The notes: a model not told the origin generated them from the sequence alone. A stretch of 8,049 nt of DNA from Coriobacteriales bacterium (GCA_024408695.1 JAKSUU010000039.1:1-8049); one strand, 5' to 3'; shown: positions 1 to 6,648, counted from the first letter of the stretch. A program made the numbers and translations.

Positions 1-1993
1 TGTAGCTGTTGATGCAGCGTGGAAAGAAGATATTGCCTTTAAAAAGACTATGCGCAAAGCAGGTGAAGATGCACTTAAATGGATGGAACAAAATAATATG
101 CATGGCATAGTTTTAGCTGGTCGTCCATATCATGTTGACCCCGAAATCAACCATGCTATTCCAGATTTAATTTGTTCTTATAATATGGCAGTTTTAACAG
201 AAGATAGCATCGCCCACCTTGGTTATCTTGAGCGTAATTTACGTATTTATGATCAGTGGATGTATCATACCCGCCTGTATAGGGCTGCAAAAGTTGTTTG
301 TCAACGTAATGACCTTGACATTATTCAGCTGAATTCTTTTGGTTGTGGTCTTGACGCATTAACTACCGATCAAGTCTTAGAAATTTGTGAGGCTTCCGAC
401 AAAATTTATACGGTTTTAAAAATTGATGAAGTTAGCAATCTTGGTGCTGCTCGCATTAGAATACGTTCGCTTTTAGCTGCGTTAAAGCAAAAGGGTCTGC
501 TCGAAGAAAATTATGAATATCGCGATTTCAAAGGGGCAAGGACAACTGTTCAAGCAAATCAGCCAAAAGCCTCTAAATACTTAGGGACAAAGTCGACTGC
601 TCGAGTAAATCAGCCGAATGAATTCAATATCACAAGTCTTCAGAACACAGAGTCCCAGCCTGCAATATCACAAAACACCGATATTTCTCCTGAATACAAT
701 ATCTTTCGCGAAGCAACTTCTACAGAATTCCCACGTGTTGAATTTACTAAGAAAATGCGCGAAGAAGGCTGGACAATTCTTGCTCCACAAATGGCACCAA
801 TTCATTTTGAATTACTTGTTCCAATTTTCCATAAATATGGTTACAACATCGAACTTTTACCATCGGTCGATCCGAAGGCTGTTTCTGCTGGTCTTAAATT
901 TGTAAATAATGACATTTGTTATCCTTCAATTTTGGTTACTGGTCAAATTATGGAGGCTGCTACAAGCGGTAAATATGACATGAACAAAACCGCTGTTCTC
1001 ATTACTCAAACAGGAGGTGGTTGCCGTGCAACCAATTATATTTCTTTGATTCGAAAAGCACTTCATGATGCAGGTCTTGGTCATGTACCTGTTATTTCAC
1101 TTGCTTTAAGCAGTACAAATGAACATAACGAAGGTTTTGAAATTACTTTGCCAATGTTAAAAGTTGGCATTCCAGCTCTTTTAGCTGGCGATTTATTAAT
1201 GATGCTTTTGTATAGAGTTCGTCCATATGAAGCTGTGCCTGGTAGTGCTTATGAACTCTTTCGTGGTTGGATGGATTACCTTAAACACGAAATGCCCAAT
1301 ATGAGTTGGAAACGTGCAAAACAATGCTATCAGCAAATCATTGATGACTTTGATAAAATTGAATGCATCAATTTTGGAAGTAAACCTAGGGTTGGTGTGG
1401 TTGGAGAGATACTTGTTAAATTTCATCCAACCGCTAATAATGAAGTCGTAAAAGTGATTGAGTCGCAAGGTTGCGAGGCTGTTGTCCCTGGTCTTATTGA
1501 TTTTTTCATGTTTGGAATAATTAACAGAAAATTTAGACACCAACAGCTTAGTCCTAATATTAAGCAATATATCGCCTCGTCATCTTTGATTGGTTTTTTT
1601 GAGAAAATGCGTAATTCCATTAGAAAAATGCTTGCAAAATCTGAGCGTTTTGAACCTTTTGCACACATTGAAACCACTGCTAAAGGAGCTGCAAAAATTT
1701 TAGATTTATGCAATATGATGGGTGAGGGCTGGCTTTTAACAGGTGAGATGGTTGAGCTGTTAGAAAGTGGCACACCAAATATTGTTTGTGCACAACCCTT
1801 TGCATGCTTACCTAATCATGTAGTTGGAAAATCGGTTATAAAACGACTTAGACAGATGTATCCAAAAAGCAATATTGTTGCGGTTGATTATGATCCAGGC
1901 GCAAGCGAGGTTAACCAGCTCAATCGCATAAAACTGATGATAAGTGTTGCATTTTCAAATTTGGAAAATGAACGAAACAAAACACTGTGCTAG
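1..1993 (+). CDS. Acyl-CoA dehydratase activase-related protein, C-terminal part (5' end outside window)
   Basis: The frame is open from base 2, so the ATG at 50 is internal and the gene starts upstream of the window. About 663 residues are visible; family members with N-terminal BcrAD/BadFG ATPase domains are usually about 1400-1500 residues. Visible family signatures are [14 protein letters not shown] (nt ~113-154), NSFGCGLDA (~332-358), [15 protein letters not shown] (~440-484), [10 protein letters not shown] (1010-1039), [11 protein letters not shown] (~1799-1831) and [18 protein letters not shown] near the end. These match the DUF2229 and HgdB/D-like portions of CoA-substrate-specific activases. 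Classical activators of this superfamily feed ATP-driven electrons from a [4Fe-4S] centre to 2-hydroxyacyl-CoA dehydratases; the large fused versions are biochemically poorly defined. Conserved cysteines in the signatures could bind Fe-S. A polar linker of about 65 residues (nt ~536-733), which includes a 51-bp tandem duplication, interrupts the conserved region where I recall relatives having only a short link. The C-terminus looks complete. Confidence 0.88.
   Translation, partial: VAVDAAWKEDIAFKKTMRKAGEDALKWMEQNNMHGIVLAGRPYHVDPEINHAIPDLICSYNMAVLTEDSIAHLGYLERNLRIYDQWMYHTRLYRAAKVVCQRNDLDIIQLNSFGCGLDALTTDQVLEICEASDKIYTVLKIDEVSNLGAARIRIRSLLAALKQKGLLEENYEYRDFKGARTTVQANQPKASKYLGTKSTARVNQPNEFNITSLQNTESQPAISQNTDISPEYNIFREATSTEFPRVEFTKKMREEGWTILAPQMAPIHFELLVPIFHKYGYNIELLPSVDPKAVSAGLKFVNNDICYPSILVTGQIMEAATSGKYDMNKTAVLITQTGGGCRATNYISLIRKALHDAGLGHVPVISLALSSTNEHNEGFEITLPMLKVGIPALLAGDLLMMLLYRVRPYEAVPGSAYELFRGWMDYLKHEMPNMSWKRAKQCYQQIIDDFDKIECINFGSKPRVGVVGEILVKFHPTANNEVVKVIESQGCEAVVPGLIDFFMFGIINRKFRHQQLSPNIKQYIASSSLIGFFEKMRNSIRKMLAKSERFEPFAHIETTAKGAAKILDLCNMMGEGWLLTGEMVELLESGTPNIVCAQPFACLPNHVVGKSVIKRLRQMYPKSNIVAVDYDPGASEVNQLNRIKLMISVAFSNLENERNKTLC
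532..618 (+). repeat. Degenerate 51-bp tandem duplication inside the activase linker
   Basis: Bases 532-567 align with 583-618 at an offset of exactly 51 bp, with 28 of 36 bases identical by hand count. Seven of the eight differences are transitions. The offset is a multiple of three, so the frame is kept, and the encoded segments share an NQP core (VQANQPK versus ARVNQPN). It lies in the polar linker between two conserved parts of the activase-related protein, where length change is likely tolerated. It is best read as an old in-frame duplication. Confidence 0.6.
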
Positions 1994-2080
1994 TAAACCG
2001 AAGAACTGAACATTGCAGACTGGGACAAGTGTTCAACTTTGAAAATTTGCTGCAACACCAGTGTTTAGGAGAGGTTAGCA
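1994..2080 (+). other. Intergenic spacer with bulged hairpin and strong ribosome-binding site
   Basis: The 87-nt gap between the activase gene and the dehydrogenase gene contains a hairpin with arms TGAACATTG (2007-2015) and CAAGTGTTCA (2026-2035), nine pairs with one bulged G and a 10-nt loop. No T-run follows, so it does not look like an intrinsic terminator and the two genes could be co-transcribed. A strong Shine-Dalgarno, AGGAGAGG (2067-2074), sits 6 nt before the ATG at 2081 and fixes that start. A further 8-bp inverted repeat (AAACACTG at 1980-1987, CAGTGTTT at 2059-2066) brackets the spacer; it may be chance. Confidence 0.45.
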
Positions 2081-3112
2081 ATGAAGATTTTAGTCATAGG
2101 TAAAGAAGGAAGACTTCAAAAGTTATCTGATAATAAATCTTACGATAGGCATAATTTTATTTATCTTCCAGTTGATTCAACAACTAATGACATTCTTTTA
2201 AAAGCTCGTGATGTAGATATCGCAATTGTTGATGCGATTTCGTTTCTCAAAGAAGATGCTATAAATAATATGCCTAACTTAAAACTTATTCATTCAGAAG
2301 GCGTTGGTTATCAGGGGATTGATATTCAAGCTGCACACGATAAAGGCGTTTATGTTTGCAATAATAAGGGCATGAATGCAAAATCAGTTGCTGAACATAC
2401 AATCATGCTTATGCTCGCTTGTCGTCGTAACCTAATTAATCTTAACAATGCCGTTTTCGCAGGCAAACAAATTCAAGCAAAAGAATCTTGCATGTTAAAT
2501 GGAACAATAAAAGAACTTGGATCTTGCACGGTTGGTCTAATTGGCTTTGGCGATATTTCTCAGCAAACCGCAAAGCTCCTCGATGCTTTTGATGCAAGTG
2601 TAATTTTTTACAATCGTTCGAAAATTAATCCTGCTATCTGTAAAAATGCAAAACAAATGGGCTTTGGCGAAGCTAAAGTTTATGGTGAAATACGACAAGA
2701 TTTAAATGGCTTGGATTACGTCTTAAATAATAGTGATATTGTTAGTGTTCACCTACCCGTTCTTCCAGAAACCATTGGTATTTGCGATGAAAAATTCTTT
2801 AGCTCGTTAAAACAAGAAAGTGTGTTTATCAATACTGCTCGAGGGGAATTGGTTGACTCCTTTGCCCTTATTAGTGCAATTGAAAACGGTCAAGTGGCAT
2901 TTGCTGGTCTTGATACTCTTGCAGATGAGCCTGTTCAATCCAATAACCCAATTCTTAATACAACCGAATTTGTGCGTGAAAGGTTAATCTTATCTCCGCA
3001 TATTGCGGGAATTAGTCCGGGATCCTTTAAACGAGGATATAAAACAATCTGGTCTAACATTGAAGCTGTAGAAAAAGGTCAGCGTCCAAATTTTATTGTA
3101 AACGGATTATAG
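2081..3112 (+). CDS. D-isomer-specific 2-hydroxyacid dehydrogenase
   Basis: This 343-residue protein has the normal family length and should be a cytoplasmic NAD(P)H-dependent enzyme interconverting a 2-oxoacid and a (R)-2-hydroxyacid. The N-terminal substrate domain carries EGVGYQGIDIQAAHDKGV (~73-90) and the helix start NAKSVAEHTIMLML (~99-112). The Rossmann motif is VGLIGFGDIS (151-160), where Ser replaces the usual last Gly of GxGxxG. The catalytic triad is complete: Arg254 in NTARGELVD, Glu283 in ADEP and His307 in SPHIAG. The second strand ends in YNRS (177-180) rather than with an acidic residue, which suggests possible NADPH use. The substrate cannot be read from sequence; lactate-, 2-hydroxyisocaproate-, phenyllactate- and phosphoglycerate-type enzymes all share this fold. 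Its position after an activase-related gene makes a role in 2-oxoacid reduction for hydroxyacyl-CoA metabolism plausible. The start is supported by AGGAGAGG 6 nt upstream, and a terminator follows the gene. Confidence 0.93.
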   Translation: MKILVIGKEGRLQKLSDNKSYDRHNFIYLPVDSTTNDILLKARDVDIAIVDAISFLKEDAINNMPNLKLIHSEGVGYQGIDIQAAHDKGVYVCNNKGMNAKSVAEHTIMLMLACRRNLINLNNAVFAGKQIQAKESCMLNGTIKELGSCTVGLIGFGDISQQTAKLLDAFDASVIFYNRSKINPAICKNAKQMGFGEAKVYGEIRQDLNGLDYVLNNSDIVSVHLPVLPETIGICDEKFFSSLKQESVFINTARGELVDSFALISAIENGQVAFAGLDTLADEPVQSNNPILNTTEFVRERLILSPHIAGISPGSFKRGYKTIWSNIEAVEKGQRPNFIVNGL

Positions 3113-3163
3113 CAAGTATTTTTTGTTTTTTTGATGCAAATAATTTAATATAACAGTTTAAAT

Positions 3164-3194
3164 AAAATGGCCTTTTAATAAGGCGCCATTTTTT
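3164..3194 (+). terminator. Rho-independent terminator of the dehydrogenase transcript
   Basis: The arms AAAATGGC (3164-3171) and GCCATTTT (3185-3192) are perfectly complementary, with an inner CTT/AAG extension and a small bulge. The 3' arm runs into six T residues (3189-3194). The hairpin lies about 50 nt after the dehydrogenase stop codon. It separates the activase/dehydrogenase unit from the surface-protein gene. The A-rich 5' side gives weaker potential in the other direction. Confidence 0.8.
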
Positions 3195-3207
3195 GTCACT
3201 AGATTTA

Positions 3208-3235
3208 TTGATAATTTATTAATTTAATTTATAAA
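3208..3235 (+). promoter_or_regulatory. Candidate sigma-70-type promoter of the surface-protein gene
   Basis: TTGATA (3208-3213) and TATAAA (3230-3235) are separated by 16 bp, just after the upstream terminator. Initiation near 3242 would leave a leader of about 70 nt before the ATG at 3312. The leader contains a small TAGG/CCTA inverted repeat and an AGGA Shine-Dalgarno at 3303-3306, 5 nt before the start codon. The region is extremely AT-rich, so other -10-like sequences occur and the assignment is tentative. Confidence 0.4.
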
Positions 3236-3311
3236 TAGGCAAAAAACCTAGATTTTAATTTATAAAAATTGCTAAAATTTAAATAGTCTAATTTATCTAT
3301 TTAGGATACAC

Positions 3312-5444
3312 ATGAAATATATTAAAAAAATTTCAATTATATTTATACTTGCAATAATTATGATTATAAGCTTTACTTTTATTGCGATTGCGTCACCTAA
3401 CGATAACGAACAATCTATAAACGACACTAGCACTAAAACCTTCACTCGACTTGAAGGGTCTGGTCGTTATGCTACAATGAAAAAAATTGTTTCAGAAGAG
3501 TTTGCATATGACTCTAATTTGACCCATAAACCATGCGTTTTGGCCCGTGGTGATGATTATCCAGATGCCCTAGCAGCAACTGCATTAGCAGGTCTTTTTG
3601 AAGGAGCTATTGTTTTAACTCCAAGCAATGCCAATGCTCTTCCAGATGATACAAAAGCTGCACTTACACAGTTGCAACCATCTGATATCTGGGTACCAGG
3701 CGGTTCTATTTCAAATAAATTATTGCAAGATGCAAAAAATCTCACGGGTGCTAATTTGCACGAGCCCATTAAAGGCTCAGGTAGAACTGAAACATCATTA
3801 AAAATATACAAAACGGGTGTTACAGAAAGTTTTGCAAATTCATGGTCAGACACAGCAATTTTAACGTATTCTTATGGTTATGCTGATGCTCTTTCTATTG
3901 CTCCTTTGGCATATAAAATGCACTTTCCAATATTTTTAACAGATTCAAATAAAAACTTAACAAGTGATGCTAAAAATGCAATTAAAAATGGTGGATTTAC
4001 AAAGGCCATAATTTTAGGTAGTACGGGCGCTGTTTCTAGTAAAGCAGAAAGCGATCTTGTAGAAGTTTTAGGTATTACAAATGTTACACGTTTAGGCGGA
4101 AGTGGACGTATTGCAACATCAGCAATTATTTCAGATTATTGCGTTACGCATTATGGCTTAAGCTATGAACATTTATGTGTAGCACGTGGCGATGATTTTC
4201 CTGATGCTTTAAGCATGGGGCCCCTTTGCGGAAAAGCTAATTCTGCTTTAATGTTAAGCTATCCAGATAAAGAATATTATGACGTTCTCTCTCAAACCCA
4301 AAACAACAATGCAGCTATGGGAACTTGTTATGTTGCTGGTGGCACAAGTTCAATATCCTCTCGTGTTTTTAATCAATTACAAGATGCGATTTCTACTCCA
4401 GCAGACTGTGGTTATCTTTGCTTTATGGCTCCAGAGGGTACTGCAAGTTTAAAACTTGATAATAAATCTACACAATACCTTAACTTTCAATTTTGCACAG
4501 GCAACCCCGCACAAAGCTCCAACTGGAGCGCTCAGGAAACAATTTCACCCGGTGGAAGAAGTGATAAATCAATTGCAAAAAATCAAAAACTTTATATTCG
4601 AGGAGTGGCCAACAATAAATTAGGAGGCTCAGATTACAATTTAAATGCTTGCTTTAAATTTAAAATAACAGGTAAACTTATTTGTTCTGGTAACGTTGGT
4701 TCTCTTTTGAAATATGACGATATAAACACAACACTTTCCGAATACTGTTTTGCAAATTTGTTTAGTGATAACGATGGGCTTTTAACTGCTCCTAAGCTTA
4801 ACTCAACAACTAGTTCAAAAGCATGCTTTTATAATATGTTTACTGGTTGTAAGAGTCTTACCATTGCTCCGTTTATAGCTACGACTACTGTTTCAGAAAA
4901 TTCGTTTGCCAATATGTTTGCAAACTGCGAAAGTTTGATTACCGCTCCAAAATTACCCGCAACAAATCTTGCGAAATCTTGTTATAGCAAAATGTTTTAC
5001 AATTGCATGAGTCTTGCTGTTGCTCCAAATTTATCCTCGATAATTTTAGACGATGGATGTTATTCTGAAATGTTTGCTTTGTGCACTAGCATGTCTAAAG
5101 CCCCCGATGTTTTGCCTGCAGATTCTCTTACTCCATATTGTTATGATAGGATGTTTTATAAATGTTGGAATTTAACAGCTGCGCCAGAATTGCCTGCGCA
5201 AATTCTTGAGGAGGGATGTTATTTGGAAATGTTCTCACATTGCAGCTCATTGAAATATATTAAAGTCCATTTTTTACTTTGGGATGAGCATCCAAAAGAC
5301 TTTCCAGCTCCTGCATTTTACGAGACTACAAATTGGCTTTTGTCTGTTGCGGAAAAAGGAACTTTTGTTTGCACTTCTACCTTAGATCGTAATCAGCGTG
5401 GTGAAAGCTACATCCCAGGAGGGTGGACTATAAAACTCGCTTAA
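3312..5444 (+). CDS. Secreted cell-wall protein: three CWB2 repeats plus BspA-like Cys-rich leucine-rich repeats
   Basis: The 710-residue product begins with a signal peptide: Lys-rich start, hydrophobic core 7-27, then an Asp/Asn/Ser/Thr-rich segment. Three CWB2 (PF04122-type) repeats follow at about 46-150, 154-258 and 260-362; each opens with a GSGR box, and the first and third contain ARGDD(Y/F)PDAL. This family is known to hold proteins non-covalently to Gram-positive cell-wall polymers. Residues ~366-470 form a predicted beta-rich cap (KLYIRG, FKITGKL, SGNVGSLL). From 476 to ~650 there are seven leucine-rich repeats with a 26-residue period, pattern C(Y/F)xxMFxxCxSLxxAP. The closing segment 668-710 ends with IPGGWTI. 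Cap, repeats and ending resemble Bacteroidetes BspA-type surface proteins as I know them. The product is probably displayed on the wall as an adhesin or ligand-binding protein; the ligand is unknown. No LPxTG motif or C-terminal membrane anchor is present. The gene has its own candidate promoter and appears monocistronic. Confidence 0.92.
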   Translation: MKYIKKISIIFILAIIMIISFTFIAIASPNDNEQSINDTSTKTFTRLEGSGRYATMKKIVSEEFAYDSNLTHKPCVLARGDDYPDALAATALAGLFEGAIVLTPSNANALPDDTKAALTQLQPSDIWVPGGSISNKLLQDAKNLTGANLHEPIKGSGRTETSLKIYKTGVTESFANSWSDTAILTYSYGYADALSIAPLAYKMHFPIFLTDSNKNLTSDAKNAIKNGGFTKAIILGSTGAVSSKAESDLVEVLGITNVTRLGGSGRIATSAIISDYCVTHYGLSYEHLCVARGDDFPDALSMGPLCGKANSALMLSYPDKEYYDVLSQTQNNNAAMGTCYVAGGTSSISSRVFNQLQDAISTPADCGYLCFMAPEGTASLKLDNKSTQYLNFQFCTGNPAQSSNWSAQETISPGGRSDKSIAKNQKLYIRGVANNKLGGSDYNLNACFKFKITGKLICSGNVGSLLKYDDINTTLSEYCFANLFSDNDGLLTAPKLNSTTSSKACFYNMFTGCKSLTIAPFIATTTVSENSFANMFANCESLITAPKLPATNLAKSCYSKMFYNCMSLAVAPNLSSIILDDGCYSEMFALCTSMSKAPDVLPADSLTPYCYDRMFYKCWNLTAAPELPAQILEEGCYLEMFSHCSSLKYIKVHFLLWDEHPKDFPAPAFYETTNWLLSVAEKGTFVCTSTLDRNQRGESYIPGGWTIKLA
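4737..5261 (+). repeat. Seven 78-bp units encoding 26-residue Cys/MF leucine-rich repeats
   Basis: The first repeat cysteine position recurs at residues 479, 505, 531 (Ser), 557, 583, 610 and 636 of the surface protein, so spacing is 26 residues except one step of 27. A second cysteine recurs at 513, 539, 565, 591, 618 and 644; the first unit has none there. Each unit has (M/L)F after the first aromatic residue, and most have an AP(K/N/D/E)L-like step. The DNA copies are clearly diverged while the protein pattern is held, indicating an old expansion under selection for fold. Confidence 0.8.
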
Positions 5445-5558
5445 TTAACCTTAGACGAGAGTCGTGTCATATTGGGGTTGTAGGTGGTTTGGCTATAAAA
5501 TGCCTACATTAGGGAAAGCTATATACCAAACATCAAATTATTGCTAATTATAAATTTT
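5445..5558. other. Convergent intergenic region with overlapping inverted repeats
   Basis: This gap separates the 3' ends of the surface-protein gene (+) and thioredoxin gene (-). It holds two mutually exclusive hairpins: TGTAGG (5479-5484) with CCTACA (5503-5508), and GTTTGG-C-TATA (5487-5497) with TATA-CCAAAC (5522-5531), ten pairs with one bulged C. A weak TTGCT/AGCAA stem (5541-5545 and 5563-5567) lies next to an A/T tract overlapping the thioredoxin 3' end. None has the strong GC stem plus T-run of a typical terminator. The region probably serves to end both converging transcripts, but that is inference. Confidence 0.35.
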
Positions 5559-5882
5559 TTAAAGCAAAAATTTTTCTTCATTTAAAACGTCAATATAGTC
5601 TTGCTTCGGACGAAGCCCCACAGCACAACCAACCTTTTTTCCATCTTTAAATGCAAAAACAGCAGGAATAGAACTAATTGCAAAATTCCTTGATATAGTT
5701 GGGTTTTCGTCTACATTTACCTTGCAAATTTTAATGTTGGTTTCTTTTGCAATTTCTTCTAGTATAGGAGCAAGCATTCTACAAGGTCCGCACCATGTTG
5801 CCCAAAAATCAACAAGGCATTGTCCTTGATAATTTGTGATTTCTTGATCAAAATTTGTTTCATTGACTTCAATAATATCCAT
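5559..5882 (-). CDS. trxA: Thioredoxin
   Basis: This 107-residue protein has the typical thioredoxin length and should be a cytoplasmic protein-disulfide reductant. The active site is WCGPC (30-34), preceded by the conserved buried Asp25 in VDFWAT. The cis-proline is Pro73 in SSIPAV, where Ala74 replaces the more usual Thr. Further family features are the NVDENP turn (56-61) and the FKDGKKVG hairpin (78-85). Two extra cysteines (52, 86) lie outside the active site. The gene starts 9 nt after the stop codon of an FTR catalytic-chain homologue. Its Shine-Dalgarno AAGGAGG overlaps that stop, so the two are almost certainly co-translated, and the natural hypothesis is that the FTR-like protein reduces this thioredoxin. 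No NADPH thioredoxin reductase is present in the window. Confidence 0.95.
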   Translation of the reverse strand: MDIIEVNETNFDQEITNYQGQCLVDFWATWCGPCRMLAPILEEIAKETNIKICKVNVDENPTISRNFAISSIPAVFAFKDGKKVGCAVGLRPKQDYIDVLNEEKFLL

Positions 5883-5886
5883 TTTT

Positions 5887-5893
5887 CCTCCTT
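5887..5893 (-). promoter_or_regulatory. Thioredoxin ribosome-binding site overlapping the upstream stop codon
   Basis: Read on the - strand this is AAGGAGG, 4 nt before the thioredoxin ATG. Its first two bases are shared with the TAA stop codon (5892-5894) of the FTR-like gene. This geometry favours translational coupling and similar dosage of the two proteins. Confidence 0.75.
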
Positions 5894-6092
5894 AATCCTT
5901 ACTTTTATAATATAACAAACAGTGGCAATAACCTTCAAAATTGGGGTCTGCAATCTGTTCTCTGAATTCTTTGCACATGCATTTTGTGTCTTCGCTCATA
6001 TTAATTTTACAAGGACAATATCCATTTCTTTCTTTTAAACCTTGGCGAACTGCTTTAACAATTTCTTGATTTTCATTTAATCTAACTGCCAT
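5892..6092 (-). CDS. Ferredoxin:thioredoxin reductase catalytic (beta) chain homologue
   Basis: The 66-residue protein has six cysteines in three CxC pairs: CPC (26-28), CMC (38-40) and CHC (56-58). CPC followed much later by CHC is the hallmark of the FTR catalytic chain, in which four cysteines bind a [4Fe-4S] cluster and the inner Cys of CPC with the last Cys of CHC form the redox disulfide. By that analogy Cys28/Cys58 would be the disulfide and Cys26, 38, 40 and 56 the ligands. The plant/cyanobacterial spacing is CPC-x16-CPC-x8-CHC; here it is x9 and x15, so the middle pair is moved while the outer distance is unchanged. The protein is shorter than plant enzymes and no variable (alpha) subunit gene is visible. 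The start is supported by GGAGAT 5 nt upstream. The next gene downstream is thioredoxin, its expected substrate. Confidence 0.85.
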   Translation of the reverse strand: MAVRLNENQEIVKAVRQGLKERNGYCPCKINMSEDTKCMCKEFREQIADPNFEGYCHCLLYYKSKD

Positions 6093-6135
6093 ATAATCTC
6101 CGTTCTATTAAGATGATTGTTGCATGGTTAAATCT

Positions 6136-6648
6136 TTATTCACTTTCTGCAAGTTTTGCGATTGTTGGTGTGTCGCATCTATATACTTTCCAATCATTAA
6201 GACAATCTGCGCCGTGTGCCTCATAAAATTCGCGTGCAGTAGTGTTGTCCTTTAAGCATTCAAATTCTATGCGACCACACTTTCTTTCTTTTGCAATTTT
6301 TGCAATTGCTTTAAATAAAAATGAACCATAACCTTGTCCACGATATTCTGGCAAAACGCAAATGTCTTCAATAAAAATTCCACATTTACCTAAAAAAGAA
6401 GAAAAATTATGAAAGAAAATTACATAGCCAATCTCTTTGCCATCGAGCATGCAAAAAATAACTTCTATTAATTTGCGCTCAAACATCCAATATTTTAAAT
6501 CATCGATGTTTGTTGCCATTTGATCTTCAATTTTTTGTGCCTTAGCAATAATCTTAATAAAATCAATAATGAGCTCGACATCGTTTTCAGTTGCAAAACG
6601 AATACTTGGTTTTGAATTTTTTGTCATAAGTGTGCTTTCATAAAACAT
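6136..6648 (-). CDS. GNAT-family N-acetyltransferase, SSAT (diamine acetyltransferase)-like
   Basis: The 170-residue protein is a single GNAT domain of normal length. The acetyl-CoA pyrophosphate-binding loop is RGQGYG (103-108) after IFIEDICVLPEY (91-102). Tyr142 in FYEAHGA fits the usual general acid position. The ...FLGKCGIFIEDI... lead-in, the CGRIEFECLKDN segment and the ending NDWKVYRCD resemble spermidine/spermine (diamine) acetyltransferases, so a small amine is the best guess; the substrate is not proven. It is the first gene of a probable GNAT-FTR-Trx operon, 43 nt before the FTR gene with no terminator seen. The start is uncertain: the ATG at 6648 has no Shine-Dalgarno, whereas Met8 (ATG ending at 6627) has a weak GAAAG upstream, and the domain begins after both. 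If the candidate promoter is right, transcription would begin close to 6648, which favours Met8. Confidence 0.88.
   Translation of the reverse strand: MFYESTLMTKNSKPSIRFATENDVELIIDFIKIIAKAQKIEDQMATNIDDLKYWMFERKLIEVIFCMLDGKEIGYVIFFHNFSSFLGKCGIFIEDICVLPEYRGQGYGSFLFKAIAKIAKERKCGRIEFECLKDNTTAREFYEAHGADCLNDWKVYRCDTPTIAKLAESE

Noticed and set aside
618..905. Open frame on the + strand in a second phase of the activase gene
   Set aside because: It overlaps conserved coding sequence, and its translation is low-information and Phe/Leu-rich, as expected from a frame shift of AT-rich coding DNA.
1196..1773. Two overlapping open frames on the - strand within the activase gene
   Set aside because: They lie fully opposite a well-conserved coding frame, have no recognisable motifs and no Shine-Dalgarno evidence; they are shadow frames.
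3118..3133. T-rich run just after the dehydrogenase stop codon as a terminator
   Set aside because: No stable hairpin precedes it; the convincing terminator is the stem at 3164-3194.
3113..3311. Possible riboswitch or small RNA in the 199-nt gap before the surface-protein gene
   Set aside because: Apart from the terminator, candidate promoter and a 4-bp TAGG/CCTA repeat, the gap is featureless A/T with no recognisable riboswitch core.
4217..4224. GGGGCCCC island in GC-poor coding DNA
   Set aside because: It is one isolated restriction-site-like octamer that encodes ordinary residues (MGPL) in a CWB2 repeat; nothing else supports a function.
4444..4458. 15-nt perfect palindrome CAAGTTTAAAACTTG near the CWB2/LRR domain boundary, as a recombination scar or operator
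   Set aside because: It is short, AT-rich and inside coding sequence; in this base composition such palindromes are expected by chance, and no target-site duplication is seen.
5759..5953. Small - strand frame spanning the FTR/thioredoxin junction as a separate gene
   Set aside because: Both flanking genes have strong motifs and good ribosome-binding sites in their own frames; this frame only bridges them.
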